Shown: piece after piece, positions 9,901-18,441 of the stretch | Numbering within the stretch: the stretch's first letter is position 1 | Layout of the letters: each line of letters opens with the position of its first letter | Assembly (NCBI GenBank): GCA_022766165.1 | Contig: QYLO01000002.1 | Location: 62,001 to 126,000, forward strand | Length of the DNA: 64,000 bases | Origin: Candidatus Electrothrix gigas | GTDB taxonomy: Bacteria; Desulfobacterota; Desulfobulbia; Desulfobulbales; Desulfobulbaceae | Direction: 5' to 3' | Notes under the pieces: generated by a model | Told to the model about the DNA's origin: nothing | The model's database searches: none | Seen by the model: only the letters and a program-made list of their open reading frames with translations | Position numbers and translations under genes: made by a program

Positions 9901-10728
9901 CGCCTCCAACCGAGGCAATCCATAGCCCTTGCGTTTATCCCGTGAAAGCCGTTTATTTTCCCGCAGCAGCGCAACAATCTCGTTGCCCTGTGCCTGCCAT
10001 TGCTCCTGTGCCTGCACAAAGAGGGCTGCAAGCCGTGCCTCCTGTTGCTCCACCTCTTTTGGGTTAATCGCTGGGAGACATTGCAGGTCCTGCCGTCCCA
10101 GATGACCACCCAGTCCGGCAAGCAGGTCTTGAGGAGATTGCCAGCGCGAGACCACCCAGGCTGCCTCTTCCTCAGCAGCAGGGTAGAAACGTTTGCGCCA
10201 GAAATCCTCCATAATGCGTTTTCTTAGGATCTGTTCGCTTTCAAGAAACTCCAGAGCAAAGGGCGCACCTGATTCAAAGGCATGTTCCTGCAGCATGCGT
10301 TGGCAAAAGCCGTGAATGGTGTAGATGGCAGCCTCATCCATACGGGTAAGGGCATCACTTAACAGGATCTTGGCCTTGTCATGAGAAATTGTTTTCGTTA
10401 TTTTGGCAAGCAGTTCCTGTAAGGGAAGGTCGTTCTCTTGCTGGTTTTGCTGGTCTTCCAGGCTATCAAGGGTATCCAGAGCATCCAGGGCATCAAGAGC
10501 ATCCAGGGCATCCAGGGCATTACGGATACGCTGGCGGATTCTATTGCGTAACTCCTCAGTTGCAGCCTTGGTAAAGGTGACCACTAAAATTTCATCTACA
10601 TTCAGGCCCTTTTCCAGGAGCAGGCGCAGAAAGAGCAGAGCAATGGTATAGGTCTTGCCGGTGCCAGCACTGGCCTCAATCAAAATTTGACCGTGCAGGT
10701 TCAGGGTGAGCGGGTCGAGCGGGTGCAT
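6970..10728 (-). CDS. recB: RecB-type exonuclease V beta subunit
   Basis: About 1252 residues from the ATG at 10728, which has AAGGAAG 10 bases upstream; an earlier TTG at 10767 is also in frame. Walker A EASAGTGKTYT is near residue 25, the UvrD-type motif MVDEFQDTDPLQYRIF near 420, and the RecB nuclease motif (DLVF...YLADYKSNYLG) near 1145. The family combines a 3'-5' helicase with a C-terminal nuclease for double-strand break repair and degradation of foreign DNA. Near residue 80 there is a run of LDA/ALD tripeptides coded by a 9-base tandem repeat. recC and recD are not in this window. It overlaps or abuts the rhomboid gene, so it is the last gene of the mqnD operon. Confidence 0.92.
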   Translation of the reverse strand: MHPLDPLTLNLHGQILIEASAGTGKTYTIALLFLRLLLEKGLNVDEILVVTFTKAATEELRNRIRQRIRNALDALDALDALDALDTLDSLEDQQNQQENDLPLQELLAKITKTISHDKAKILLSDALTRMDEAAIYTIHGFCQRMLQEHAFESGAPFALEFLESEQILRKRIMEDFWRKRFYPAAEEEAAWVVSRWQSPQDLLAGLGGHLGRQDLQCLPAINPKEVEQQEARLAALFVQAQEQWQAQGNEIVALLRENKRLSRDKRKGYGLPRLEAAEQLLTAYLAPSSPSNPSSPSWLLAAELELFTTSKIESSLKKNKHDPPSHPFFTLFDDLVQAHRRLDQARKTLVLLEARTWLQDELSRRKQAQDQLSFDDLLTQLDTALQGNLQGDLQGEGGKRLAQRLAQSIGKRFPIIMVDEFQDTDPLQYRIFAAIHRATQATQGTVSGLFLIGDPKQAIYSFRGADIFTYIQARQDTLPANRLTMTTNYRSATPMVEAVNSLFCHKAPFLFAKDTIDFPQVKASGLADTTALLIEDSQPSPLSPLTCLLLPEGDKGKPLAKKKAEDLAARFCAYQIADLLVAGQCGTATIGEQPLSAGDFAVLVRTHAEASLIRKELRALAITSVSFSQESVFASKEARQLLTVLTALHDLSDTALVRTALVTELFGYTAERLEHLRNNEQAWEELMRLLIAYRQLWQQQGILPMLQKLLKEQQTVSRLQMPSQPGNTNGERALTNFLHLAELLQEEARYYLGTHGANALLRWFSDQIHSPEKNAEKQQLRLESDEHLVKIVTIHKAKGMEYPIVFLPFLWAARPCSDKRPFSFHQKGQLFLDLGSENSQHFALAEKERLAEDLRLLYVAVTRARTCCFFCWGRISKMDQSALCYLLHNGLPEPDQVLAALHNINRTQQQDNRNSSRELITVKPFPERFSLTKLQDSASTDQLSSLLFQGKIDTRWQLTSYSRLISSLALDSFQTTVPEPERPDYDEKADKEPVPAGSRSSPSPPVTLDAFCFPKGAAAGTCLHAILEKISLSDATGHETVISTELARAGFEQSWSPVVAHWIQDILATNLETSRGTNPPYALAAVQEHDRVNEMAFYFPLESLHLNRFNQLLEQFSYPRLPSQQRVLEGLMVGFIDLVFSMHGRYYLADYKSNYLGNQPTAYQQPQLQAAMLEHRYDVQFLIYTLALHRFLRGRIKTYQYDEHFGGVFYLFLRGMHPTYAPGTGVFAARPPFALINALDQAVGNYRKAVHA

Positions 10729-10756
10729 AGGTAAGTTACTTCCTTGTATATATTTG

Positions 10757-12253
10757 CTACACAGCAATATTATGCGGCATTGTCAGCATGTCTTCAGCCT
10801 GTTGACAGATAATCGTTTGTGGATATTTTTTACAGATCAGCTGAAAGCATTGTGTAGCCCGTTTCTCGTTGTTTTGCTCACGATAGGCCATAGCTAAGGC
10901 AAAGAGACAGGATGGAAGACCTGGATATTGAGGGCGTTTTTTCAACAGAAGCAGCAGAAAATGGGCTGCCTCTGTTGTCTGGTCAGAACGAATATGTATT
11001 TCCGCAAGAGCAAGCATGACTGAGGGCTGCAGGCGAGGTGTTGCGCTTATTTTTTTGTACTTATAAAAATAGGTGTACAGATCCTGAAAGTTTTCCTGCT
11101 CTGCAAGTTGTCCAAGGAGTTTTCCTGCTGTTTTATGAAACTGATCACCTGTGGGATTGCATTTATCAAGATGGAAAAGTCGGGCAAGCTCAACAAGGTT
11201 GTCAGGGTCATCTTGTAATGCCTTTTGAATTTCTGTCCTCAACTGTTCAGCCTCTTTGGGAGAGAGTTTGCCGAGCATCTTGATATCCTGATCTGATACA
11301 AGTGATGGTTGTATCTGTACACCTACACCTGTTTCCGAGTCTCTTTCTTTTTGCGCCTTTTTTGCGGCCTGCTTGCCCTCATGGGTTCGAAAAATAAGGC
11401 CAACAACAAGGCCAGCCAGCAATCCGCCAATATGAGAGGAAGAGGTCTGAGGGGTTGACGTGTTGACAAAGAGATAGACCTCTTTACTGAGCCAAAAGGG
11501 GAAGAGAAACCAGCCAAAGACCATCGTGTATCGGCTACAAAATCCTAGAGAACAGAGTACATTAATTTTTTTATTACAATATATCAGAAGGTAAGTACCC
11601 ATGAGTCCGGCAATGGCACCAGATGCGCCGAGTAGCGGCCCCTGACTTAACGGATACATAAAGCCAAAGGACAGGCCAGCAAATGCTCCAGTTACAAGAT
11701 AGATCCCAAGAAAGAGAATGCGACCAATATCGATTTCGATCCAGGAACCGACAAACCAGAGAAACAGCATGTTGGCAACAAGGAGGAGCAGATCATCATG
11801 AAAAAACATGTAGGTGGTAATGCTCAAATAGTTCTTACGGGCTGGCGAATAACCAAAACGATAGACAAGACTTTGGTTGAGCTTTTCTTCAAATGCCTTT
11901 CGCTTGGGAGACCAGTCAGCAAAACGGGGATCAGCTGGTGGAATCAGAATATGCTGCCGGAGTCCAGCTTGAAACTGATCGTCCTGCATAAGATGCTGAA
12001 AGATAGCGGCTGGCTTCTGCGTATCTTGGAGAAGAGCAGGAATCGTCCTGTGATGACGTTGGAGATACTCCAGATAAGCCTGTTGTTCTATTTGCAGGAG
12101 TCCTGAAGAACGAGCCAAGGAGACAGCCTGCATGTACTTTTGCTGCTTACTGTGCTGGAAATAAAAAAATATTCCTATATGCAGCAGAATGAGAAGGACA
12201 GTTATGTAGGGAAATCGTCTTTTGGGTTTGTCGGAAAGGGGAATTATCAGCAT
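10757..12253 (-). CDS. Rhomboid family intramembrane serine protease with TPR tail
   Basis: 498 residues from the ATG at 12253 (GGAGAAACC just upstream, overlapping the mobA stop). Six or so membrane segments lie between residues 15 and 290. The catalytic Ser is in GASG (S211) and the catalytic His in SSSHIGG (H274), the rhomboid dyad in the usual order. A long insert of about 100 residues lies between the first two membrane segments. Residues about 330-498 are soluble and TPR-like (AMAYREQNNEKRATQCFQLICKKYP). The family cleaves transmembrane substrates within the membrane. Translational coupling to mobA and recB probably reflects operon packing rather than shared function. Confidence 0.88.
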   Translation of the reverse strand: MLIIPLSDKPKRRFPYITVLLILLHIGIFFYFQHSKQQKYMQAVSLARSSGLLQIEQQAYLEYLQRHHRTIPALLQDTQKPAAIFQHLMQDDQFQAGLRQHILIPPADPRFADWSPKRKAFEEKLNQSLVYRFGYSPARKNYLSITTYMFFHDDLLLLVANMLFLWFVGSWIEIDIGRILFLGIYLVTGAFAGLSFGFMYPLSQGPLLGASGAIAGLMGTYLLIYCNKKINVLCSLGFCSRYTMVFGWFLFPFWLSKEVYLFVNTSTPQTSSSHIGGLLAGLVVGLIFRTHEGKQAAKKAQKERDSETGVGVQIQPSLVSDQDIKMLGKLSPKEAEQLRTEIQKALQDDPDNLVELARLFHLDKCNPTGDQFHKTAGKLLGQLAEQENFQDLYTYFYKYKKISATPRLQPSVMLALAEIHIRSDQTTEAAHFLLLLLKKRPQYPGLPSCLFALAMAYREQNNEKRATQCFQLICKKYPQTIICQQAEDMLTMPHNIAV

Positions 12254-12930
12254 GGTTTCTCCAATTTTCGGCAAGCTCTCGTTTCTTTTTGAGCGTTTTT
12301 CTGAGCGTTTTTTTGAGCGATTTGATCCGGGGTGTTGATATTATGCCAGGATCTGTGCAGATGTTCAGGAGGTTGAAAATGACAGACACCGGCCTGATTT
12401 GCCAGCCGACTGAGCCTGAGAGAGCCAGAGGCAGCAATGGTTTCGAGTTGTGGACGGCAACGAACGTCATACCAGGCAAGGAGCGGTTCAAGATGACCGT
12501 CTCCGAGCAGATCAGGCAGAACAGCTCGGATACCGGGTTTTCGTTGGGCAAGAAGCCATTCCAGGCTTTCAGCTTGCACATCAGGTTGATCACAGGCCAT
12601 GACTAACCAGGAGACTGTCTGCTGCCAGCGCATAACCGCAAGGATACCTGCCAAAGGGCCTGCCAGTCCTGGGACATCGGGAATTTGGGGCAGGGAAATC
12701 AAAGTTGGCGGAACTTTTCCTGATCCAGAAAGCACCACTTGCTCTACATGCGGGCTGAGGGTTTCCACTGCATGTTCAAGCCAGGTTTTTTTATCTTCAA
12801 GGATAAGATGTTTGGGTTGCCCCATTCGTCTGCTTTTCCCACCTATCAGGATACAGCCCCAGACTGGTGTCTGCTCTGTTTGCTCGGTCTGCTTCCATTG
12901 CTTGGTGATCATTGCTTGTCTTTCTTCCAT
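12247..12930 (-). CDS. mobA: Molybdenum cofactor guanylyltransferase
   Basis: 227 residues, slightly longer than the usual roughly 195-210. The nucleotide-binding signature GCILIGGKSRRMGQPKH is at about 28-44, followed by a central CDQPD-type metal-site motif (MACDQPDVQ). MobA transfers GMP to molybdopterin for DMSO-reductase-type enzymes, consistent with anaerobic metabolism. The start is uncertain: the ATG at 12930 lacks a ribosome binding site, and the ATG at 12912 (MITKQWK) is an alternative. Both ends carry small tandem repeats: EQTEQTEQT near the N-terminus and QKNAQKNAQKE at the C-terminus. Confidence 0.9.
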   Translation of the reverse strand: MEERQAMITKQWKQTEQTEQTPVWGCILIGGKSRRMGQPKHLILEDKKTWLEHAVETLSPHVEQVVLSGSGKVPPTLISLPQIPDVPGLAGPLAGILAVMRWQQTVSWLVMACDQPDVQAESLEWLLAQRKPGIRAVLPDLLGDGHLEPLLAWYDVRCRPQLETIAASGSLRLSRLANQAGVCHFQPPEHLHRSWHNINTPDQIAQKNAQKNAQKETRACRKLEKPC

Positions 12931-12944
12931 AGTCAGAGTCAGAG

Positions 12945-13793
12945 TCAGGATGCCTTGTTGAAAGCAGCAGAGCTGGTGAACATGCCTGCCTTTTTTCCCC
13001 GGCGCAGGAGTTCGTGGACAGCAGCTCGTCCTATACTGGTTAAATCCAAAGAAAAGTCGTTCACATACAGCTCAATATGATCGGCAATCACCTGCTTGTC
13101 CATCTCCTGAGCATGTTGTCTGATATACTCTGTACAGGCATCCGGGTGGGCAAAGGCCCAGTCAAGACTGGCTGCTATGGCCTGTTCAACTTCTTGGATG
13201 GTTTGTTGACCAAGTTCTTTTTTAGCCGCAATACAGCCCAAGGGGATCGGGAGCATGGTTTCTTTTTCCCACCATTCGCCTAAATCTTGGATGCAGACAA
13301 GACCGTTATCTTGATAGGTAAAACGACTTTCATGAATAATTACTCCAGCATCCACCCTGCCTTCTTGGATAGCCTCCAGAATGGTATCAAAGGGCAGAAC
13401 AAACAATTCGCCGTGTTCAGGAAGAAAGAGTTTGAGAAGCAGTGCGGCTGTGGTGTACTTTCCTGGTATGGCAATTTTCCAAGAGGAGGGGGCTGTTAGC
13501 TGATCTGGTCGTGTTATCAGCAGAGGTCCGCAACCTCGCCCAAGGGCTGCACCTGCATTGAGCATTGTATAGGTATCCTGCAAATACCCTAAGGCGTGAA
13601 ACGATATCTTGGTGACATCCAACCGGGTATGAAGGGCCCATTGATTAAGAGTTTCTACATCTTCAAGCGCTGGCGGACTCAACTGAATATGCTGAAGAGG
13701 AATTTTTCCGTGCATAAGGGCATAAAAAATAAACGTATCATTAGGGCATGGTGAGTAGCCAAGTGTAAGCCCAAGTGTAAGCGGTGAGACCAT
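12945..13793 (-). CDS. mqnD: 1,4-dihydroxy-6-naphthoate synthase (futalosine menaquinone pathway)
   Basis: About 282 residues from the ATG at 13793 (MVSPLTLGLTLGYSPCPNDT); an in-frame TTG at 13931 would add an unrelated 46-residue leader and is unlikely. GYSPCPNDTFIFYALMHG is the MqnD N-terminal signature, and the fold is that of a periplasmic-binding-protein-like lyase. MqnD converts cyclic dehypoxanthine futalosine to dihydroxynaphthoate on the way to menaquinone. It is first in the minus-strand group mqnD-mobA-rhomboid-recB, with 14 bases to mobA. The other mqn genes are not in the window. Confidence 0.92.
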   Translation of the reverse strand: MVSPLTLGLTLGYSPCPNDTFIFYALMHGKIPLQHIQLSPPALEDVETLNQWALHTRLDVTKISFHALGYLQDTYTMLNAGAALGRGCGPLLITRPDQLTAPSSWKIAIPGKYTTAALLLKLFLPEHGELFVLPFDTILEAIQEGRVDAGVIIHESRFTYQDNGLVCIQDLGEWWEKETMLPIPLGCIAAKKELGQQTIQEVEQAIAASLDWAFAHPDACTEYIRQHAQEMDKQVIADHIELYVNDFSLDLTSIGRAAVHELLRRGKKAGMFTSSAAFNKAS

Positions 13794-14190
13794 AGGAAAA
13801 AGAGCGAAAGAGGAAAAAATAGGCAGAAAAATAGGCAATATCGGCCATCCCTCCCCGCTGGGAAGAGAGAACAAGGTATCAAGGTATAAAAGAGGACACC
13901 TGTACGGGGTACCGGGGTACTTTTTTATCAACTCTAACAGGATATAGAATATCCTTTATTCATCATTTCTGTCAAGCTCTGCCTGCCTGTATTCATTTAT
14001 TCATTTTCACCCTTGTTGAATATATTTTCTTTTTTCGAAAAGAGACAAGATTTCCTGTTTACTTTTCAGGCCCAGCATTTTACTCTTGAAAAAGGAAGAT
14101 AGATACACATCGCATCACCTTTTAGAGCATATCGCTAAACGGAAGCATCGAAAACTTATGCTCATGGTAATCCACAACTATGGGGCGTCA
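13794..14190. other. Divergent intergenic region with a hairpin-like motif
   Basis: About 400 bases between mqnD (minus) and the REC-TIR gene (plus). Bases 13846-13892 resemble 22614-22654 (both contain CCGCTGGGAAG and end in GGTATAAAAG). CGGGGTACCGGGGTAC at 13906-13920 is a short direct repeat. No convincing gene; promoters for both genes should be here but are not distinct. Confidence 0.4.
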
Positions 14191-15051
14191 ATGAAATTTT
14201 TAGTCATAGCAGTTGATGATAGTAAGTTTATTCACAAGATTATAGGTAATTTTTTAGATCCAAAGCGGTTTGAAGTTCATTTTTTTGTTTGTGCAAAAGA
14301 TGCAAAAAAAGCTCTGGATGCCTTTGCCCGTCAGGGGCGGGATGTTGATCTTGTTCTCCTTGATATTTACTTACAAGAGGGTACAAAAGAGGATAGTCTG
14401 AGGCTTTTGCACTTTTTAACCAGAGAAAAAAAGCGAACACACGTCATTCTTATGTCTGGTCGCTTATCTGCTCGTGAGTTTGTAGAATTTTACTCGCGAG
14501 GCGCTGCAAATTATTTGCTCAAGCCTTTTGCTGAAAAAAAATTTATATACACTGTGCAACGACATGTCAAGCTTGCTCGAAGTACTCCAGAATATAATAA
14601 TAAGCCATTGGCAAAGGTCAAAGTAAATGAGAGAGAGATTTTTATAGGTGCCTTATCTGCTCATGCACAAATAGCCTCATTTCTCAGAGATGAGTTGATG
14701 AAAAACAACATAGGGTCATGCTGTGAACCTGCCGAATTCCTTGGAGATACTCTCTGGCGTGCTGTGCTGACTCATGCGATAAATAGGTGCAAAATATTTT
14801 TTTTGATCCTCACGCCTGATACGCTGCAGTCTGCCTATATGAAGCAAGAGATTGTGCAGGCGTTTAAGAGGAAGAAACGTGATGGAAATAAATTTTTCAT
14901 TATTCCTATTTTGTATAATATACAGGCAAGTTCCTTACCTCGCCAACTCAGTTCCCTCTACTGTGTGGATATTACATCTGCAAAGAATAGAGCTGAAAAT
15001 ATTCGCTCTCTTATTTTTTCTGTGAAAAAGAAAATGAAGACAATGGTGTAA
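14191..15051 (+). CDS. Response-regulator receiver fused to a TIR domain
   Basis: 286 residues from the ATG at 14191 (GGGGCG upstream); an upstream TTG frame opening at 14086 is less likely because the REC domain begins at MKFLVIAVDDSKF. The receiver domain (about 1-120) has the acidic pair D9/D10, the phospho-acceptor Asp58 (LVLLDIY), S89 and K111. A TIR domain follows (about 149-275): IFIGALSAHAQ, then the helix SAYMKQEIVQAF, whose Glu220 sits where NAD-cleaving TIR domains have their catalytic Glu. This layout suggests that phosphorylation by a histidine kinase controls a TIR output, enzymatic or scaffolding. No kinase gene is adjacent. Divergent from the mqnD operon. Confidence 0.78.
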   Translation: MKFLVIAVDDSKFIHKIIGNFLDPKRFEVHFFVCAKDAKKALDAFARQGRDVDLVLLDIYLQEGTKEDSLRLLHFLTREKKRTHVILMSGRLSAREFVEFYSRGAANYLLKPFAEKKFIYTVQRHVKLARSTPEYNNKPLAKVKVNEREIFIGALSAHAQIASFLRDELMKNNIGSCCEPAEFLGDTLWRAVLTHAINRCKIFFLILTPDTLQSAYMKQEIVQAFKRKKRDGNKFFIIPILYNIQASSLPRQLSSLYCVDITSAKNRAENIRSLIFSVKKKMKTMV

Positions 15052-15068
15052 AAAAGTACCTCGTTTTT

Positions 15069-15257
15069 ATGCCTCATTTACTCCCTCATTTACTCCCTCT
15101 TGCCCAGGTTCAGGCTGAGATTGAAAAAAGAGGCTTGTACACTTCTCGCTGCATTTCTGAAAGGGCGGTATTTTTTATTGAGGAAAGCGGACAAAGGCTA
15201 TATAGTACTTTTTTTAAAGAGATAGACTTTCTCGCTGATTACAATACACCACGATAA
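15069..15257 (+). CDS. Possible small protein of 62 residues, unknown
   Basis: Short frame between the REC-TIR gene and dapF, on the same strand. It begins with a 13-base duplicated segment (CTCATTTACTCCC), giving MPHLLPHLLPL, and reads ERAVFFIEESGQRLYSTFFK in the middle, which looks protein-like. There is no clear ribosome binding site and no family that I recognise. It may be a real small gene or chance. Confidence 0.3.
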   Translation: MPHLLPHLLPLAQVQAEIEKRGLYTSRCISERAVFFIEESGQRLYSTFFKEIDFLADYNTPR

Positions 15258-15283
15258 CCCGCAACCCGCAACAGACCGCAACA

Positions 15284-16144
15284 ATGCAGACACCACACTT
15301 TCCTGTCCCCTTTGTGAAGATGAGTGGCACAGGTAATGATTTCATTCTTATTGATCACCGTAAACCGCTCCTTGCCCCAGAGGCTATGGCTGACTTTGCC
15401 GCTCAGGTCTGTCGGAGAAAATTTTCCGTTGGAGCTGATGGCCTTATTCTTATTGAGGATCTGAGTGAGGACTCCTCAGCAGCAGATTTTCAATGGAAGT
15501 TCTTTAACGCAGACGGTTCTGTTGCTGAAATGTGCGGCAACGGGGCCCGTTGCGCTGCCCGTTTTGCCTTTTTGCAGGGCATTGCTCCAGCAGAGATGCG
15601 TTTTTCCACCTTGGCTGGCATTATTGAGGCCAGTGTTTCAGGAAAAGATGTTGCTGTAAAAATGACTGACCCTGTGGGTCTGAAGATGAATCAACGCATT
15701 ACGGCGGAAAGCAAAGAGTATACGGTTCACAGCATCGATACCGGTGTACCCCATGCAGTTGTTTTTGTTGATGACATTGAGCAAACAGATGTCCGTACTT
15801 TGGGCAATCTTATCCGTCATCATCAGGCGTTTATGCCTGCGGGAACCAATGTCAACTTTGCCCAAGTTCAAGGTAATGCCATCAAGGTGCGAACATACGA
15901 ACGGGGTGTGGAAGATGAGACGCTGGCCTGTGGTACCGGAGCCGCGGCCTGTGCCATTATTGCCGCTTTGCTGGATCAGGCCGCCTCGCCAGTGGATATT
16001 ATTACCTCGGGCAACGATCAGTTAACCATTGTATTTGACCGTACAGAGGAGAACGGAAAGAACGGTCTTATTACCAATGTTTTCCTCAAAGGGCCAGCTC
16101 ATACCATTTATTCGGGAAAACTCGACGCTGAGGCGTTACTGTAA
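15284..16144 (+). CDS. dapF: Diaminopimelate epimerase
   Basis: 286 residues, the normal length. The two catalytic cysteines are visible: C84 in EMCGNGARC and C216 in ACGTGAAACA. The N-terminal FVKMSGTGNDF signature supports the start at 15284, although no ribosome binding site precedes it; the upstream sequence is a CGCAACA-type direct repeat. The enzyme interconverts LL- and meso-diaminopimelate for lysine and peptidoglycan synthesis. It heads the cluster dapF-dapA-(membrane protein)-dapB. Confidence 0.96.
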   Translation: MQTPHFPVPFVKMSGTGNDFILIDHRKPLLAPEAMADFAAQVCRRKFSVGADGLILIEDLSEDSSAADFQWKFFNADGSVAEMCGNGARCAARFAFLQGIAPAEMRFSTLAGIIEASVSGKDVAVKMTDPVGLKMNQRITAESKEYTVHSIDTGVPHAVVFVDDIEQTDVRTLGNLIRHHQAFMPAGTNVNFAQVQGNAIKVRTYERGVEDETLACGTGAAACAIIAALLDQAASPVDIITSGNDQLTIVFDRTEENGKNGLITNVFLKGPAHTIYSGKLDAEALL

Positions 16145-16213
16145 ACTTATCTCCCGACCCAGCGAAAAAAATCATAAGCTATAAATATTATAAGACAATA
16201 AAGGAGAAAATTG

Positions 16214-17104
16214 ATGACAACAGAAAAAAATATCCAAGGTGCGTTTACCGCCATTGTCACTCCCATGCGGGACGGCAAGGTTGATGAACAGGGCCTCACT
16301 GATCTGATTAACTTTCAGATCGACAACGGCATCCACGGTCTAGTTCCCTGCGGAACTACTGGTGAATCTGCAACCTTGAACTTTGACGAACATAAACGAG
16401 TTATTGAGCTAACTGTGCAGGTGGTTGACGGACGGGTACCAGTCATTGCCGGAACCGGGGCCAACAGCACAGCAGAGGCCATTGAGCTGACCGAATCGGC
16501 CAAGGCCAGCGGTGCCGATGCCGTCCTGTCAGTGGCTCCTTATTATAACAGGCCCAGTCAGGAAGGTTTATTTCAGCACTTCAAAGCCATTACCGAGGCT
16601 GTTGATATCCCCATGGTCCTCTATAACGTGCCGAGCCGCACCGTCGTCAACATGGCTCCGGCCACAACAGCTCGTCTGGCTGAACTGCCCAACATTATCG
16701 CCATTAAAGAGGCCTGTGGTTGCCTCAACCAAATTTCTGAGGTGATTCGGCTCTGTCCAAAAGACTTTATTGTCCTGTCCGGTGATGATTTCACCTCTAT
16801 GCCCACCACACTCATTGGCGGGAAAGGGGTTATTTCTGTAACCTCTAATGTGTATCCCAAAGCCATGTCTGAGCTGATGGAAGCGGCCTTGGCAGGTGAT
16901 TTGGTCAAAGCCAATGAAATCCACTACAAGCTCTTTCCTCTAATGGGTACCATGTTTTGCTATCCCAGCCCGGCTCCAGCCAAAAAAGGACTGCACCTGA
17001 TGGGCAAAATCGCCAGCCCTGAAGTTCGCCTGCCCATGACGGATATGGACGAGGCTTCCTTGAATAAGCTGATTACGGAGATGAAAGCTGCTGCGTTGAT
17101 CTAA
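16214..17104 (+). CDS. dapA: 4-hydroxy-tetrahydrodipicolinate synthase
   Basis: 296 residues from the ATG at 16214, with AAGGAG 9 bases upstream. The family motifs GTTGESATL, YYNRPSQEG, YNVPSRT and the Schiff-base Lys in IIAIKEACG (about residue 165) are all present. It condenses pyruvate with aspartate semialdehyde, the first committed step of the lysine/diaminopimelate branch. It lies 69 bases downstream of dapF. Confidence 0.97.
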   Translation: MTTEKNIQGAFTAIVTPMRDGKVDEQGLTDLINFQIDNGIHGLVPCGTTGESATLNFDEHKRVIELTVQVVDGRVPVIAGTGANSTAEAIELTESAKASGADAVLSVAPYYNRPSQEGLFQHFKAITEAVDIPMVLYNVPSRTVVNMAPATTARLAELPNIIAIKEACGCLNQISEVIRLCPKDFIVLSGDDFTSMPTTLIGGKGVISVTSNVYPKAMSELMEAALAGDLVKANEIHYKLFPLMGTMFCYPSPAPAKKGLHLMGKIASPEVRLPMTDMDEASLNKLITEMKAAALI

Positions 17105-17121
17105 GCATGATTGCAGCAGGT

Positions 17122-17150
17122 AGGGGCGGTTCGTGTAGATCGCCCTTGTT
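17122..17150 (+). terminator. Weak stem-loop after dapA
   Basis: GGGGCG pairs with CGCCCT across a 12-base loop, followed by TTGTTTCG rather than a clean T-run. It may be an attenuator inside the dap cluster rather than a full terminator. Confidence 0.35.
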
Positions 17151-17182
17151 TCGTCCTTTAACAGAAAGAAACTCCTGAGCTG

Positions 17183-17521
17183 ATGAACCTCCTTCTCGCC
17201 TTTACAGCAGGCATCATCCTAGGAACGCTTGTCAACGGGAGGAATGACACCTTTATAGATTCTCTGAGAAAATGGCTCAACGCAACCACTAAAGACAACC
17301 AAGCAAAACGAGCGCAGCTTGAAGACAACATTGAAAAAAATCTGCCGGAATTTCGTCAATGGATGAAACAAGAGGCAGAGAGAAAGAGAAACCTCCAAAG
17401 GAAACTTCGATTCTATTTTTTTTTGTTAATCGCTCTCTTTCTCCTCTTTCAATACATTAAAACCAACGCTCATCCAGAAAAAAATAAAAACACCTCACCG
17501 TTTATTCAGACAAAGAAGTAA
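17183..17521 (+). CDS. Small membrane protein between dapA and dapB, unknown
   Basis: 112 residues. A hydrophobic N-terminus (MNLLLAFTAGIILGTLVNGR), a charged helical middle (about 25-70), and a second membrane segment (about 78-95, FYFFLLIALFLLFQYI) followed by a basic tail. No family recognised. The position inside the dap cluster on the same strand suggests co-transcription. A CTCCTGAGCTG stretch upstream gives only a weak ribosome binding site. Confidence 0.6.
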   Translation: MNLLLAFTAGIILGTLVNGRNDTFIDSLRKWLNATTKDNQAKRAQLEDNIEKNLPEFRQWMKQEAERKRNLQRKLRFYFFLLIALFLLFQYIKTNAHPEKNKNTSPFIQTKK

Positions 17522-17619
17522 GCCAACTTGATCCGATAGAATTATGAGATACTGTCTGGTGCAGAGGCAACATTTTGAAATGTGAACAGTTAATTTAAAT
17601 AAGAAGGCAAGAAAAAACC

Positions 17620-18432
17620 ATGACAAAAGTAATTGTAGCCGGAGCCTCCGGTCGAATGGGACAGCGTATATGCTATATGGTGCAACAGCATCCAGAACTT
17701 ACCCTGACCGGCGCCTTTGAACAGGCCAATAACCCGAATGTGGGCAAGGATGCCGGTGAGGTAGCAGGCATCGGTACCACAGGCGTCATCATCGCTGATG
17801 GTTTGGAGGCGGTGATTGATCAGGGTGAAGTCATCATTGACTTTACCTTTCACAAGGCGACTATGGAATTCGTCAAGATTGCGGCAAAGCATGGCCGGGC
17901 TATGGTGATCGGAACCACCGGCCTCAGCGCTGAGGATCTGGTCATCTTACGGAATACCGCAGCCGAGCATTTTCCCTGCGTTCAGGCCCCAAATATGGCT
18001 GTAGGCGTGAATGTCCTGTTCAAACTGGTGGAAAAGGCTGCTGCCGTGCTGGGTGATGCCTATGACGTGGAGATCGTTGAGGCCCATCATCGGATGAAAA
18101 AGGATGCGCCCTCTGGAACCGCCCTGAAGATCGGGGAAATGGCAGCCAAGGGCTTAGGGAGAGATCTGGCTGAAGTTGGTGTTTTTGAGCGTAACGGCAT
18201 TATTGGTGAGCGCACGGACAAAGAAATTGGCATCCAGACCATTCGGGCCGGAGATATTGTCGGTGAACACACGGCCTACTTTGCCGGTCCGGGCGAGCGG
18301 ATTGAAATCACCCACCGGGCCCATAACCGGGATAACTTTGCTGGTGGTGCTGCCAAGGCTGCTGCCTGGGTGGTGAACCAACCCAAGGGATTGTATACTA
18401 TGTTCGATGTGCTGGGATTGGCAGACTTCTGA
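17620..18432 (+). CDS. dapB: 4-hydroxy-tetrahydrodipicolinate reductase
   Basis: 270 residues. The N-terminal Rossmann motif VAGASGRMGQ (about 4-13) binds NAD(P)H. The family signature EAHHRMKKDAPSGTA (about 149-164) carries the substrate-binding His/Lys cluster. The enzyme reduces the DapA product in lysine/diaminopimelate synthesis. A strong terminator-like hairpin follows. Confidence 0.96.
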   Translation: MTKVIVAGASGRMGQRICYMVQQHPELTLTGAFEQANNPNVGKDAGEVAGIGTTGVIIADGLEAVIDQGEVIIDFTFHKATMEFVKIAAKHGRAMVIGTTGLSAEDLVILRNTAAEHFPCVQAPNMAVGVNVLFKLVEKAAAVLGDAYDVEIVEAHHRMKKDAPSGTALKIGEMAAKGLGRDLAEVGVFERNGIIGERTDKEIGIQTIRAGDIVGEHTAYFAGPGERIEITHRAHNRDNFAGGAAKAAAWVVNQPKGLYTMFDVLGLADF

Positions 18433-18441
18433 GTATTCCTG

